A stretch of DNA of 64,000 nt from Alternaria dauci (taxonomy: Eukaryota; Ascomycota; Dothideomycetes; Pleosporales; Pleosporaceae). Each line of letters opens with the position of its first letter. Within the stretch, counting starts at the first letter, position 1. The stretch is taken from assembly GCF_042100115.1 (NCBI RefSeq), contig NC_091278.1, positions 186,001 through 250,000 on the forward strand. Direction: 5' to 3'. This document shows, piece after piece, positions 34,741 through 48,315 of this stretch. Below the pieces are notes generated by a model. The model was not told the origin of the DNA. It saw only the letters and a list, made by a program, of their open reading frames with translations, and did not search any database. A program made the position numbers and the translations under genes.

Positions 34741-36212
34741 AATTTTTTATTTTCTATAAGTGTAGGGGTATTATTAAAATATAACTTTAAAGAAATAAAA
34801 AGTAGCTATCCCTCTACTTATTAATCGCAAAAGTTAATAAGAAAGATAAAGTAATAATATAGTTTAAATATAAAACTAATTAGCGTTTTATTATAATAAA
34901 GCTCTAATATCTATATGTAAAAACTAAAGTTAAAATATTTTTACTAAAGGTAACTAAAAAAAGACACCTATTAAACCTTAGTAGGCCTGATAGGGATCGC
35001 TAGCTATTATTAGCTAGTAATGTGATTATAATATATTATAAAGGGGAGAGAGGATATAGTATATTTACTATAACTAAGAGGAGGTTATATAAAAACTAAG
35101 CTACTTCTAACCTTTATACGAATACTAACTTATAAGCTTTAATACTATATATAATTATTTTATACTATATATAACTACCTTATATATAACTAACTTATAT
35201 ATAAATACTGTAGTAATCCTTAATATATTATACTATAAGAATAATTACACCCTAGTAGGGGAGGTCCTACTTATACTATTTAGTAATATAAAAGATCTAA
35301 GTATTATATATATTAGTAAGCTGCCCCTAAAGGTCTTCTAAGAGTTAGGGGAGTATAAACCTAAAGTCCTTTAGTACTTTTACTATACTAAATATAATAA
35401 GGACCTTATAAGAGAGACTAGGGTTAGCTATATTATAATAGAGGAGGGGGTAGAGGAGACTATAATAATAATCCTAAGGAGGAAGGGGTTTAAGTTAATA
35501 TTTATTATATATACTAATACGCGTTACCTTATTAAGCTTATTAGGTATAGCTACTTAGCTATTATAGCCTTAGGTGTTAGTAAAGAGACTAAGGAGTAGC
35601 TATACTAATAAATCCTAGACGTTAATAAGGTAGTTACGGAGAGGGATTTAAGTATTATAGAGAGGGAGTTTAAACGTATACTATAAGGAGAGTAAAATAA
35701 GGTATAGATAACTATACTACTAGTATTCCTTTAGCTAAAGTTAATTATCTAGTAGTAATAGTATTATAGATAGCTATATTTAAATAAGGATATAACTATA
35801 ACTATAGGGGTAGTAAAAGGCTTTAAAGTATATTAGCTACGCTTAGTATACTAGCTATATAATTATTTAACTTAGAGGTTATAGTTAGTAGTAATATAGG
35901 TATTATAAAGAAGGGATATAGTAGGGGTAGAGTTCGGAGTAAGAGTAGGAGTAGCTATAGAGGGTAGCTATAAAGGGTAGAAATAGTAAAGGATAGTATA
36001 TAAGTTAAAAAGGTTACATCTTATAGTCTCTAGTCTATATATAATACTAATATATATCTTTAGTATCTAGTGTTTATAATATACTACGTATATACTAGTA
36101 GTACTAAATATAGGCTTATATAAGCCTATAGTTACTTAGTTAGTACTTTATCTTAAAAAAAGTCTCTAAATATACTATAATAATAAAAAAAGTCTATAAA
36201 GGTTAAAGCTAA
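34741..36212 (-). mobile_element. Family A element, full-length copy 1 (coding sense on minus strand)
   Basis: A 1472-bp unit flanked by an exact 11-bp target-site duplication ATAGAATATAT (34730-34740 and 36213-36223). The left end is T-rich (aattttttattttctataag) and would be an A-rich tail if the element is read on the minus strand. RIP-mutated throughout. It represents a slightly longer subfamily with extra sequence at about 35280-35640, also seen at 39616-40088. Confidence 0.7.
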
Positions 36213-36223
36213 ATAGAATATAT

Positions 36224-36994
36224 TTATCTATTAATTACTATAGTATTAGCTCCTACACCTCTTTAATAGCTTTAATAAAGCTATTTAAAATCTTTTTAAG
36301 TTTCTTACTTATAGTTTAGATCTAAATCCTATAAAAATTATATAGAGTTTACTAATATATACTTTAGTTAAAAGACCTAAAGCCTCTTTAGGCTTAAGTA
36401 ATTTTAAAGAGAGGGATCTTATTCTAAGAAAACTAGCTACTAATATTAATAGCTATATAGATCCTTAAGTTATCTTACTAAGATTTTTAACCTAGAAAGA
36501 TATAAATATTAGCTTTCTATTAATATAATTTTTATAATAAAGGTAAAAACTTTACTTACTTAGAGCCTTTTAAAGTTTAAAACTAAGGAGGTTAAACCTA
36601 CCCCTTTTAAAAAGTAGTTATACTTTAGATACTAGTATCTTTATAATAAAGTAAGTATTATTAAAGTTAGTAGTAATTAAAGGGGTCTTAGTTACTACTA
36701 AATCTAATCTACTATCTAAAAAAATTACTCCCTAAACTAATATAGCTATATATCTTCCTATAGCTCTATTAGTAAAGAAATTAAAATTATATTAAAAATA
36801 GTATAAAATATTTGATTTTCTAAAGAATAATATAGGTTATTTAGAGTTTTTTTAAACTTACCTAAATTCCTTTTATTAATAAGTTTAGCTTTAACCCCTT
36901 TATTTCTCTATTTTTAAATATTTACTATATAAGTACTATACCTATATTATATAATAGACTTATTAAAGAATATAACTTTCTTAAAGTCTAAATT
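36224..36994 (+). mobile_element. Tc1/mariner-type DNA transposon remnant, RIP-mutated
   Basis: Around 36312-36372 the plus strand reads S-L-D-L-N-P-I-K-I-I-stop, the degraded form of the Tc1/mariner DDE motif (SPDLNPIE..W), followed by KRPKASLGLSNFKERDLILR. Family A at 34741-36212 is inserted in it, with the 11-bp duplication ATAGAATATAT on both sides. The AT-rich DNA at about 34300-34740 is therefore probably the left part of the same transposon. Terminal inverted repeats were not resolved. Confidence 0.55.
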
Positions 36995-37394
36995 TATTAT
37001 AAGTAATAAAGGGTAAATCCTCCTTATATAAAGGAGGGTTATAATAAAGGAAATAAGGCTTAGGTATAGGGTATACTAAGTTACGTAATTAGTATCCTAC
37101 TAAGTTAAGGCCTTAGGGAGGCTAGGGAGGATAGGTATTAAATATAATAGGTAGAAAAGATAGATAGTTTTTATTATTATACTTATTATAGTTTACTTAA
37201 ATAGTTTATCACTTATATAGATTATTAACTAGTTATTCTATTGTTTATAGAATTAGTATTATATATCTCTTAGTTATAATAATAACTCTTTTCTACTTAA
37301 TTATTCTATACGCTACCTTATAGACTATTACCTAAGCCTATCTCGCCTTAGTATAGACTAAGCTTAGAGAAGTATAGTAAACCCCTATATAATA
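36995..37394 (+). mobile_element. LTR remnant related to the chromodomain gypsy element
   Basis: About 400 bp that follow the LTR of the 40089 element: tattataagtaataaagg at the left; tagattattaactagttatt and tataataataactcttttct inside; taagcttagagaagtatag then cccctatataata at the right. More heavily AT-shifted than the LTRs at 40089/46785. No internal region follows, so it is probably a solo LTR. Target-site duplication unclear. Confidence 0.6.
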
Positions 37395-37789
37395 ATATTT
37401 TAAAGATTTTAGCTTATCTCCTTAGCGTATGGTAAGTAATCTTTAGCTTTTTTTAATATAAAAGAGCTTTATTCTTTATAGTAATAAGAGAGTAATTCTC
37501 TTCTCTAAGAATATATTCTAAACTTCTAGTAGAAAAATCGAAGTTATTTACTACTAAAATATACTTATTTATTCTCTTAAGAGTCCTTTCTAAGTCCCTA
37601 TTAGTAAATATTCTTAAAAGATTTTATTCTTTTAAAAGACCGTCTAAGTTTAAGAGTTTAGTAGGGTAGAAAAGTTATATTTTTTAATCTTATATAATAA
37701 AGAGTATTAAAAATATATCTAATATATATATCTAGAATATTACTAGTAGTAATAGTAGAGTTAGTTTATAAAGATAAGAGATAATATAT

Positions 37790-38172
37790 TTTATAAATAA
37801 GCTAATAACCTAAGTAAGCTAATAACACTTAACTAGTGTACTACCTATACGTAGTAATTATATAATATCTTAACTATAACTAAGCTAAAAGATATCTACT
37901 AAAGTAGATATATAGCTTACTATCTATAATATAAAAGTATAATATATCTAAAGCCTTAATTAAGCTATAATAATATATAATATACTAGAAAGTACATATA
38001 ATATAGCTATAAAGTAAACTTAAAGTACTTAATAAAACTAGAAGAGGAGGCTATAGTCTAGAGGGTTCTTAAGTAGTTTATATAAAGTCTTATACCCTTA
38101 AAGTCTATTATATAAGAAATAGTAGATAGATTTCTTTAATTAAAAAGTAGTAACCTTATTAGTAAGAACTAA
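37790..38172. repeat. Repeat B, copy 1
   Basis: About 380 bp matching 62946-63343 in the same orientation, from the paired words aagtaagctaataacctaag to gtaaccttattagtaagaac. Both copies end next to a family A element, in opposite orientations. Nature unknown; possibly part of a larger degraded transposon. Confidence 0.55.
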
Positions 38173-38186
38173 GTTAATAACTTTAT

Positions 38187-39615
38187 TTTAGCCTTAGCCT
38201 TCGTAGAATTTTTTTTTATTATTATTATAATATATTTAGATACTTTTTTTAAGATAAAGCGCTAACTAAGTAACTATAGGCTTATCTAAGCTTATATTTA
38301 GTACTACTAGTATATATATAGTATATTATAAAAGCTAGATACTAAAGATATATAATAGTATTATATATAGACTAGAGACTATAAAATATAACCTTTTAAC
38401 TTATACGCTATCTCCTACTATCCTCTACTATCTTTTACTATCTTTTACTATTTCTACCTTTTATAACCTTTATAGCCGCCCTTTATAACTACTACTACTA
38501 CCTCTACCCCTTCCTAAGAATAACTAACTAGCTACCTATAGTATAGCTACTACTACTACTTAATAATAAGCTTTAGTTAGAGGAATATTAATAGTAACGT
38601 AGCCTACGCCTTATTCTCTTATTCCTATAGTATCTTTTTAAATTCCCTCTCCTTAAGCCTTAGATACTAGTCTTTAAGTACTATTTTAATATTAATAGCT
38701 TAGTAGTATAGCTATCTCTTAGTCTCTTTACTCTACTTACTAAAGGTTAGGTAGTTAAGGTAGCTAAATATAAGGAGATTAATAAGGTAGTAAGTATTTA
38801 TATAGATAATCTCCTTACGCTTTATAACCCTCTTTAGATACTATATTCTAGTCTACTTATAGGTTACCTCTATAATAATATTACTAACCCTAGACCTCTT
38901 AATAAGGTACTAGCTAATAGATTTACTATCGCTAAGGATTTAGAGTATTAGAGGTATTTACTCTTCTAGCTCTTTACTAACTACTAGATTTAGCTCCTAA
39001 GTATATATAGGGTAGGTATATTATATACTTATAGATATATTAATTAGTACTTCTCTAGCTACAGTTTTTAGGCTAGGGTATAAGACCTTATAGATAAAGA
39101 TAAAGAGGAAATATAAATATCTATATATAGTATAATTTATTAATATATAGTATAATTTAACAATATATAGTATAATTTAATAATATATAGTATAATTTAA
39201 TTATATATAGTAGGATACTTAAAGTAAGTTAGTATTAGTATAAAGGTTAGAAGTAGCTAGGTTTTTATATAACCCTCTCTTAGTTATAGTAAATATACTA
39301 TATCCTCTTTCCCCTTTATAATATATTATAATTATATTACTAGTTAATAATAGTTAGTAATCCTTATTAGGCTTACTAAGATTTAATAAGTATCTTTTTA
39401 GTTACTTTTAGTAAATCTTTTTAACTTTAGTTTTCGTATATAGATATTAGAGCTTTACTACCCTAAAATACTAATTAGTCTAGCGTTTAAACTATATTAT
39501 TACTTTATCTTTTTTATTAACTTTTATTACTAATAAGTAAAGGGATAGCTACTTTTTACTTTTTTAAAGTTTTATTTTAATAATACCCCCTTACTTATAG
39601 AAAATAAAAAAAATT
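38187..39615 (+). mobile_element. Family A element, copy in opposite orientation
   Basis: About 1.43 kb, reverse-complement orientation relative to 34741-36212, so its coding sense is on the plus strand. Left end agccttagccttcgtagaat, right end gaaaataaaaaaaatt. It includes about four 20-bp repeat units (atatatagtataatttaa-like) at about 39137-39210. RIP-mutated. Immediately right of it lies another interrupted family A copy. Confidence 0.65.
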
Positions 39616-40088
39616 AGTAGTATAGCTACTCCTTAGTCTCTTTACTAAAACCTAAGGCTACTATAGCTAAGTAGCTATACCTAATAAGCTTAATAAGGTA
39701 ATACGTATTAGTATATATAATAAATTTTAACTTAAACCTCTTCCTCCTTAGGATTATTATTATAGTCTCCTCTCCTCTCTCCTCTATTATAATATAGCTA
39801 ACCCTAGTCTCTCTTATAAGGTCCTAATTAGGTCTAGTATAGTAAAAGTACTAAAGGACTTTAGGTTTACGCTCCTCTAACTCTTAGAAGACCTCTAGGG
39901 GTAGCTTACTAATATATATAATATTTTGATCCTTTATATTATTAAATAGTATAAGTAGGACCTCTCCTACTAGGGTATAATTATTCTTATAGTATAATAT
40001 ATTAAGGATTACTACAGTATTTATATATAAGGTATTTATATATAAGGTAGATATATAGAGTATAAAATAATTTTATATAGTATTAAAG
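39616..40088 (+). mobile_element. Family A copy split by the gypsy insertion (left part)
   Basis: Matches the 35280-35640 part of copy 1 in reverse orientation. It is continued at 47221-47620, on the other side of the LTR retrotransposon whose TSD is TAAAG. Confidence 0.55.
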
Positions 40089-40564
40089 TGTTACAAGGTA
40101 ATAAGGAATTACTTCCCTTTTATACAGGTCGTATGAAGGAAGACTATCGGGCGGACACGATAGACGAAAGTAGATCTAGGGCGGGGCCTAGATTACGTAA
40201 AAGGAATAGCATCCCGCTAAGACCTAGCCTCTAGGAGGCTAGTAAGAATTAGGAGGCTACGGCCCTCCTAGGCCTCCCTCTTAGTAGGGAGGGTAAGGAG
40301 GATAGGACCTATAGTAATAGGTATAAGAATGTGTCGGATCTTATTATTACACTTATTGTAGTTAACTTAAATAGTTTATCTCTTACACAGATTGTTAACT
40401 AGTTATTCTATTATTTATAGAATTAGTATTGTTTATCCTTTAGTTATAACGATAACTCTTTTCTACCTAATTATTCTATATAATACCTCACGGACCACCG
40501 CTTTAGTCTACCTCGCCTTAGTACGGACTAAGCTTAGAGAAGTATAGCCTAACCCCGTATAATA
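40089..40564 (+). repeat. 5' LTR of the gypsy element
   Basis: 476 bp, starts TGTTACAAGG and ends CCCCGTATAATA. Its GC-richer core (gggcggggcctagattacg) is less RIP-mutated than the interior. It has about 45 bp near 40225-40290 (a CTAGGAGGCTAG repeat) that is absent from the 3' LTR. Confidence 0.85.
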
Positions 40565-43500
40565 CTTTAACCACCTTAGATATTAGTGGACGTTTAACTA
40601 ATAGGACAGCCTAATTAAGATTTAATAATAGCTTATTAGGGAAACGCGCAGAATAATAGGGTTTAGGGTTAGAGACCCTTAACGCTAGTACGCCCTACCC
40701 TAGAAAATAATAAGATGCTAGAAGTATCTAATAACGAGGGAGAGAACCCTAACGTTACTGAGCTTAGGAACCTTAGGTAATATATAACTACGCAGGCTTA
40801 GCAGATTACTAAGATATAGGTAATAATTAATTAGCTTATAGGGCAACTAATAATAACCCCTAACGAATAACCTGTTACTATAAAGAAACCTAAGATAGCG
40901 TTACTAGAGAAATACGGCGGAGAACGAGAAAAGCTATAAGTATTTCTCACTAATATCAACCTATACTGCGAGTATAACGAGGTACCTAACGACTAGGAAA
41001 AGATCCTTATAGTAAGTACATATATAAAGGATAAGGCTTCTAATTAGATGTAACCCTATATCGATAATTACCTACTAGATACAGAGTATATAGGAACTAA
41101 AGAAGGAACACGTACCTTATTTGTAAGTTAGACTAAGTTTAAGTAAGAAATAGGACGTATCTTTAGAGAAGTAGACGCTTAAAACTAGGCTAAAAAGAAG
41201 ATTACTCGCCTAAGGTAGACTACGTTAGTATTAGCGTATACGGTGGAGTTTAAGTAACTATAGGCTCAGATCGATTAGGACAACGCGGCACTTTAAATAG
41301 TATTTAAAATAAGCCTAAAAGAAAATATTAAGGATAGACTTATACACTATAATAAGCCTAAGTTACTATACGCCCTAATTAAGCTAGTAACACGTATTAA
41401 TAACTAACTTTAGGAATAAAATAACTAGAAGAAATACTTCTAACCTAACCTACCTAATATAAAGAGACAGCGTAGTAGATTTAATAGGGATAGTGACGCT
41501 ATTATAACTAGTAAGGTATAAGAGAAGGTTAGAGATAAGAAAACCTAAGGAAGTAAAAGATATGACAGTCTCTCTAAGGAAGAACGCTAGTAGTGTTACG
41601 ATAATAAAGTATATCTCTAATACAGGAAGATAGGACACTTCGCTAGGGATTATAAGGAAGAATAAGTTAAGTAAGTAGCTATTAAGATCTAGATAATTAG
41701 ATAAGGTACGCCTTACCCGGCTAGGATAGAGCTAGATAACAACCTAAGCGACTTAGACCTATATAAGGAGGTACACTTAGAGGATAAGGAAGGCTATAAA
41801 ATTGTCCTAAGAGTTAAACTAGATAATAAAGTTCTTACTATAGGCTAGCTAAAGAAGACTAACTAGAAGGTTAAAGGCACTATTATAATAGAACGATTAG
41901 CTAATAACTAGTGTTAGGTATATAGTAATAAGACACACTACGCCGACGAATACGCAATTTATAAAAGAATTATAATTACTAGCCTAAATACTAAAGAAGT
42001 TAGGTATTAGGCGATACACTAATAACCCTACTTTAATAATCTAATAGCTAAGGTCGAGGACTAAGAAGCCTACGAAGTAGAAGATACTAAGGATTATAAG
42101 GATTTGTATTAGTATAACTGTAAGATTAATTACGAGTTCTATAAATAGGATAAGGAGGAATATAGGATAGACTAGGAATAGTGCTGTTACCTAAACCTCT
42201 AGGTAGACGAATGTCTAGCGGACAACTACTACCTACACGAGCTAGAGAAAGTAGAGACCTACTACAGACTTCTATAGACGCAATGCAGGAATAGGTGTGA
42301 CTTCTATCGTAAGCAGCTTAAGGAAGTACATAAGGTAGATAACTATTACTATCACACCCTATTATTAAACATCTATAAGGTTGTAGACTATAAGATTTAC
42401 AAAGCTAAGAAGGCTTAACTAAGGAAGAGGATTACTAGGGAGGAGATACCTTATTAGAATATTTACTAGAGCTTCTGTTATAATAATAGGTGCTTGACGC
42501 ACTATAGCTTAAAGAATAACATAGGCTACTTTCCTAGGTATAGGAAAGGTAAGCAGTTAAAAAACTAGGATGCCGCTAGGGATAGGGTCACGCTAGTAAA
42601 GGTAGTCCTAAAATAACCCTTAGGAAGGTATAGGATACTAATAGTTAGGTAAAGTAGTTACTTACGACTATATCTATATAGGGACAGAACATTAAGGCGC
42701 TCGTAGATAGCGGGGCCGCATAAACGATAATCTTACCTAGAGTAGTAGAGAAACACAAACTACCCTACTAGGTTAAGAAGAACCTAGTATTAGTACTATT
42801 AGCTAACAAGAAACCTATAGAATATAGAAATAGTATAATATAGATAGAAACCGAATTGATAAAGCTACGAATAGCTAGTATAGAGTGCTAAATAAACATT
42901 AATATAATAGAACTAGGAGGACTAGATATATTAATTAGTTATAACTAGCTAGATGCCTATAACCCTGCTATTAACTAGTGAATAAAGACGATACTTAGAA
43001 GAGAACCTATATATAAGGTTACTAGAGTACGCTAAAGAGTAAGCCTAAAGGACTAGAGCTTAACCTAGGAAGGGAGGTTTAGTAAGATCTTACCTTATAA
43101 GATTATAAGAATCTATAAGAAGGACTCTTAAAGAGTAGGAGTTATATAGATAAGACGAGTTATAACTACGAAGGAAGGACCCTTACTACTAGAGATACTA
43201 AGAGAGTATTAGACCGACGAGTTTAGAGAACTCTTTAAGGAAAACGAAGCTATAGACTTAGTAGACTATTAGGATTAGGATTATAAGATTATCCTTAATA
43301 AAGGGGTAAAGCTAAGCCTAGGACCTATATATCCTATATTACCTAAGCACGATGCTGAGCTAAGGGATTACATCTAGAAGAATCTAAAGAAGGGATTTAT
43401 CTAACTAGGATTAGGCCTAATAGCCTCACCTATCTTATTCGTAAAGAAGCCTAATAGGAAGTGGCGACTATATATTAACTTCTATAGGTTGAACAGCGTT

Positions 43501-46500
43501 ACTTAGAAGAACTAATATCCCCTACTACTAATAACTAAGCTTATAGATTAACTCTAGGGAGCTAAGTGGTTTACGAAGTTTAACGTTTAGGAAGGATTTT
43601 ACTAAATTAGGATTAAGGAAGGACACGAATAGATAATAGCGTTTAAGATGAAATATAGACTGTTTAAGTATATAGTAATACCTTTTAGGTTAATAAATAC
43701 CCTAGTAACGTTTTAGTTAGTTATTAATAACGCTCTTTACGAGTACCTTAGAATCTTCGTTATAGCGTACATCGACGATATACTAGTATACTCTAGCGGA
43801 ATGCTAGAAGAATATATAGAGTATATTAAGAAAGTGCTAAGGAAGCTTAAGGAATATAAGCTGTACCTATAGCTAGGGAAGTGTAAATTCTATATAAAGG
43901 AAACAGAATACCTAGGCTTTATTATATCTATAGAGGGAGTAAAGATAAACCTAAAGAAGATAGCGGCTGTATAGGAGTGGCTAACGCCCAAAATAGTCAA
44001 GGATATGCAATCCTTCCTAGGATTTGCTAACTACTACTAGAAGTTTATTAAGGATTACTTAAAGATCACAACACCCCTCTCTAAGATTACGAAGAAGGAA
44101 ATTAGTTTTAAATAGAATAAGGAATATTAGGAGGCTTTTGATTAAATTAAGTAGATATTCCTTAAGGCACCTATACTAGAAATGTATAACCTAAAACGAG
44201 AGACGCGAGTTAAGACTAACGCGTTAGACTATACACTTAGAGCTATATTATTATAGCAGTGCCTAGATAAGAAGTAGAGACTAGTGTTCTACTACTTAAG
44301 GAAGTTCTCTAGAGTAGAACTTAACTACAACATTTATAATAAGGAGCTACTAGGAGTAGTTAATTCCTTTAAATAGTAGGAAGTCTATTTACTAGGACTA
44401 CTATATTAGATTAAGGTTTTTACTAATTACTAGAACTTAGTAGGTTTTATAATAATAAAGAAACTTAACTAATAATAAGTCTAATAGGCTAAGATATTAG
44501 CTTAGTTTAACTTTAAGATAACCTACTACGCTAGAACGCTTAATAGAGCGGCGGATACTCTAAGTAGGAGATCTAACTTACGTAAAGAAAGTTATAAGGA
44601 ACTATATAATACTATATTTAAGAAGATACTTAATAGTACCCTATATTATAACTAGCTAGAACTAGCTAAGGTAGCTAAGGTAGCTAAGTAGGTAGAAACT
44701 CTTTAGTAGTAGTAGTAGTAGAGAGTAGCTAGCTAGTAGTTTAAGCCTAAAGAAAAGGGCTCTAATAAACTATTATAAGATAAGTAAGAGTACTAAGATA
44801 TAATTTAAAGTAATTAAATATATATACCTTTATATATAAGATTAAATCTTATTAAGGAACTATATAAGTCCCTAGAGTATAGATATATATTACTAAAAGA
44901 AATGGTTAGGCGACTATTAAAGGTGTTTACAATACTACGCTTATAAGTGAAGGTATAGGACGTCTTAGGTAACTGTTTAGCTTATTACTAGAATAAACCT
45001 AAAAGATATAAGCCCTATAGCCTATTATAACCCTTACTACTACTAATAAGACTATAGAGTAGCGTAATAATAGACTTTATAGTAAAGCTCCTAAAATTGT
45101 TAGAACTAGGATCTAGAAGATTGTGCGATATAACCCTAGTTATTATATACTAATATACGAAAGGAGTAAAGTTTATACCTACTAAAGAGACTATTATAGT
45201 AGAAGAATACGCGTATAAGGTTAGTAAGGCACTAATGTTAGAGTATAGGATACCTAAAGAGTTTATTACTAATTGTAATAAACTGTTTACGTCTAAGTAT
45301 TAGAACATATTCCTAGTAAAGTTAGGTGTGAAGAAGAAGCTATTAACTAGCTTCTACCCTAAAACAGATAGCTAGACGGAAAGAACAAACTAGACACTAG
45401 AATAGTATCTAAGGATGTACGCTAATAAGTTATAAGATAACTAGGTTAAACTCTTACTAATAGTATAATTAGCCTATAATAGTACTAGGTCTGCGACGAT
45501 AAAGTACTCGCTATACTATATAAACTATAGATATAAGCTAGTTGCTTATTAAGATCTAAAGGATATAGAAAGTATTATAGTAGGGGTAGACAATAAAGCC
45601 CGCTTAATGTGAGAACTATATAAAGAATTAAGTAAGAATATTATTTATAGGAACTTTATAATAGCTAAAGCGGCTAATAAGTAAAGGATTAAGGGACTAA
45701 CCTTTAAGAAGGGGGATAAAGTTTTCCTGTTATAACAGAACTTAAAAACTAAGCGACTAAGTAAGAAACTAGATAACCTCTAAGTAGGACTATTTAAGGT
45801 TCTAGAGGAAATAGGAAATGTAAATTATAAACTTTAACTCCTACTAGGTATATATATCTACCCTGTCTTTTATAAGAAACTCCTAGAAAGAGCACCTCTA
45901 GATGCTAAGCTAGCTACTAATATAGAGCTTAAAGACGACGAGTATAAGGTTAAGGAAATTAAGGACCTACAGAAAATTAGTTGTTAGTAGAAATACTTAG
46001 TTAAGTAGCTAGGATAGCTAGAGAGCTAGAATACTTAGGAACTAAAGGAAAATTTAATAAACTATAAGTTATAGGTACGTAAGTACTATTAGAAATACTT
46101 AAAGAAGAGAGGACTAAATCCTTAAGGGAAGAAAAGAATTTAGAAAAAAGATTAAAAGAAGTATTATTCTATAACTAGCCTAAGTTAGTTAATAGTCTAG
46201 GTAGTAATAGTTTAGTTAGCTAAAAGTCTGTACTAGGGGTAGAGTTCCCCTTAGCTTACTCTTTTGCGTGATCCTAAAGACTTAAAATAGCGTAATCTTA
46301 ATTAGTGAATACTTGCTCTTACGCCTTAGTCTCTACTACTTCTAGCTAAAGTTAAGTGACCTTGGCCTTAGCTTAAAGAAGCGCTAAGCGCTTCTTACGC
46401 TTTTTAGCCTTAACCTTCTCTTACTCTTCCTTAGTTATAAATAAGCTGTACTTAGCTTTTACTAAAATATAGCCCGTACACTGCCTAGAGGTAGTGTCTA

Positions 46501-46770
46501 TAAAATAACGAAGATTCCTCTCCTTATACTACTTATAATAAAAGGTTATCTTATTCCCTTATTAGTAGATATAGTTAGCACGAGCCTAGCGCTGTTAAGT
46601 TGAGTTCTAGGTATAGACGCGTTAAGAAGTCTGAACCTTAGGTATAGTTAGGGAAAGTGAGGAAAGGAGGAAAGAGAGGATATGACACTACTAGAGTAGC
46701 TATACCTCTACTACCGCCGCCGGACTAGGCGTAGGAAAACAATAATCTAGGGTATTAAGATGATACGCCT

Positions 46771-46784
46771 AAGAGGGGGGGTAA
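46771..46784 (+). other. Polypurine tract
   Basis: AAGAGGGGGGGTAA directly precedes the 3' LTR and would prime plus-strand synthesis. The reverse-complement counterpart follows the left LTR of the minus-strand copy at 53454-53470. Confidence 0.7.
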
Positions 46785-47215
46785 TGTTATAAGGTAATAA
46801 GGAATTACTTCCTTTTTATATAGGTTGTATAAAGGAAGACTATTAGGCGGACACGATGGATGAAAGTAGATCTAGGGCGGGGCCTAGATTACGTGAAAGG
46901 AATAGTATCCCGCTAAGACTAGGCCTCCCTCTTAGTAGGGAGGGCAAGGAGGACAGGACCTATAGCAATAGGTATAAGAATGTGTCGGATCTTATTATTA
47001 CACTCGTTGTGGTTAACTTAAATAGTTTATCTCTTACATAGATTGTTAACTAGTTATTCTATCGTTTATAGAATTGGTATTGTTTATCCTTTAGTTACAA
47101 CGATAACTCTTTTCTACCTGATCATTCTATACAATACCTCACGGACTACCGCTTTAGTCTACCTCGCCTTAGTACGGACTGAGTTTAGAGAAGTATCGCC
47201 TAACCCCGTGTAATA
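46785..47215 (+). repeat. 3' LTR of the gypsy element
   Basis: 431 bp, starts TGTTATAAGG and ends CCCCGTGTAATA, followed by the TAAAG duplication. It retains several CA and CG dinucleotides (attacactcgttgtgg, ttacaacgataac) that are TA in the 5' LTR, so the two LTRs mutated to different extents. Confidence 0.85.
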
Positions 47216-47220
47216 TAAAG

Positions 47221-47620
47221 CTTATAAATAAGTATTAGTATAAAGGTTAGAAGTAGCTTAGTTTTTATATAACCTCCTCTTAGTTATAGTAAATATAATA
47301 TATCCTCTCCTCCCTCCCTTTATAATATATTATAATCACATTACTAGCTAATAATAGCTAGCGATCCCTATCAGGCCTACTAAGGTTTAATAGGTGTCTT
47401 TTTTTAGTTACCTTTAGTAAAAATATTTTAACTTTAGTTTTTACATATAAACGTTAGAGCTTTACTACTATAAAACGCGAATTAGTCCTATATTTAAACT
47501 GCGTTATTACTTTATCTTTTTTATTAACTTTTGTAACTAATAAGTAAGAGGATAGCTACTTTTTATTTCTTTAAAGTTATATGTTAGTAATACCCCTATA
47601 CTTATAGAAAATACAAAATT
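47221..47620 (+). mobile_element. Family A copy split by the gypsy insertion (right part)
   Basis: Reverse-orientation family A sequence from ataaatAAGTATTAGTATAAAGG to the A-rich end near gaaaatacaaaatt. It completes the copy begun at 39616-40088. Confidence 0.6.
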
Positions 47621-48315
47621 AGATCTAAGTCTAAAACTTTTACTTAAGGTTACTTTTAAGGGGGTTAATCTTAATAATAACTTTAAACTTACTATACTAC
47701 TTAGTAGTTATGATAATAGTTACTAGGAGGGTTACTAGGCCCTCTAAAACTAGGCGCTTTATACTTATAATAAAATTATATATAATAACCTTGATATTAG
47801 AGATACTAGAGGTACTAAAGTTACTAGATATACTAGATATATTAAAGTATAAGAGTTAAGAGAAGAAAATTTAAGTAGTTATATAAATATCTCTCTTTTC
47901 TTAAGTACTATAGTTATAAGCCTAGAGGTAAGCTATAAACTATAGTTATTAACTAAAAAACTCCTCTTCTACTTTAACTCCTCTTCTCCCTAATATTACC
48001 GCGACTATCTAGAACTACTTAAAGTTTAGGGCTTTAGTTTTAACCTATCTATTATTAAACTATATATAGCTATATATAGTAAAAATAGGTATTTTGGAAA
48101 TATACCTTTACTATAATTTATTATAGTGTCTGTTAATAGTATTATAATTACGTCTTTTACTACTATATTTATTATTTTGATAGTTAAGTATAAGATATTC
48201 TATATAATAGACTCTAGTAAAGATAGTACTAGTATAGTTATAGAATAGTTAAAGGAAGATAGTAAGTAATATATAGTATAGTTTAAGAGTATACTTAAGT
48301 CTATATAAGAGTATA

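Larger units (their letters stand above)
40089..47215 (+). mobile_element. Chromodomain Ty3/gypsy LTR retrotransposon, RIP-mutated
   Basis: Two similar LTRs (40089-40564 and 46785-47215) flank a 6.2-kb interior, with an exact 5-bp target-site duplication TAAAG (40084-40088, 47216-47220). LTR ends are TGTTAC/TGTTAT and GTATAATA/GTGTAATA, consistent with an original TGTTAC...GTAACA. The interior shows a Gag-like Cys/His knuckle ending GHFARD near 41594; the protease motif LVDSGAA at 42703-42720; the RT motif YIDDILVYS at 43768-43794; an integrase stretch (TKGVKFIPTKE at 45157, PKEFIT further on); and a chromodomain-like end near 45970-46070. From protease to chromodomain all motifs share one frame (start mod 3 = 1), broken by TAG/TAA where Gln and Trp are expected. 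A polypurine tract (46771-46784) precedes the 3' LTR. The structure fits chromoviruses, which target heterochromatin through the chromodomain. No functional protein can be made. Confidence 0.9.

Noticed and set aside
41450..41638. 62-codon minus-strand frame in the gypsy interior
   Set aside because: Antisense to the Gag zinc-knuckle region of the retrotransposon, with no features of its own.
46856..47041. 61-codon frame within the 3' LTR
   Set aside because: LTR sequence without conserved coding; openness reflects the less mutated, GC-richer LTR.
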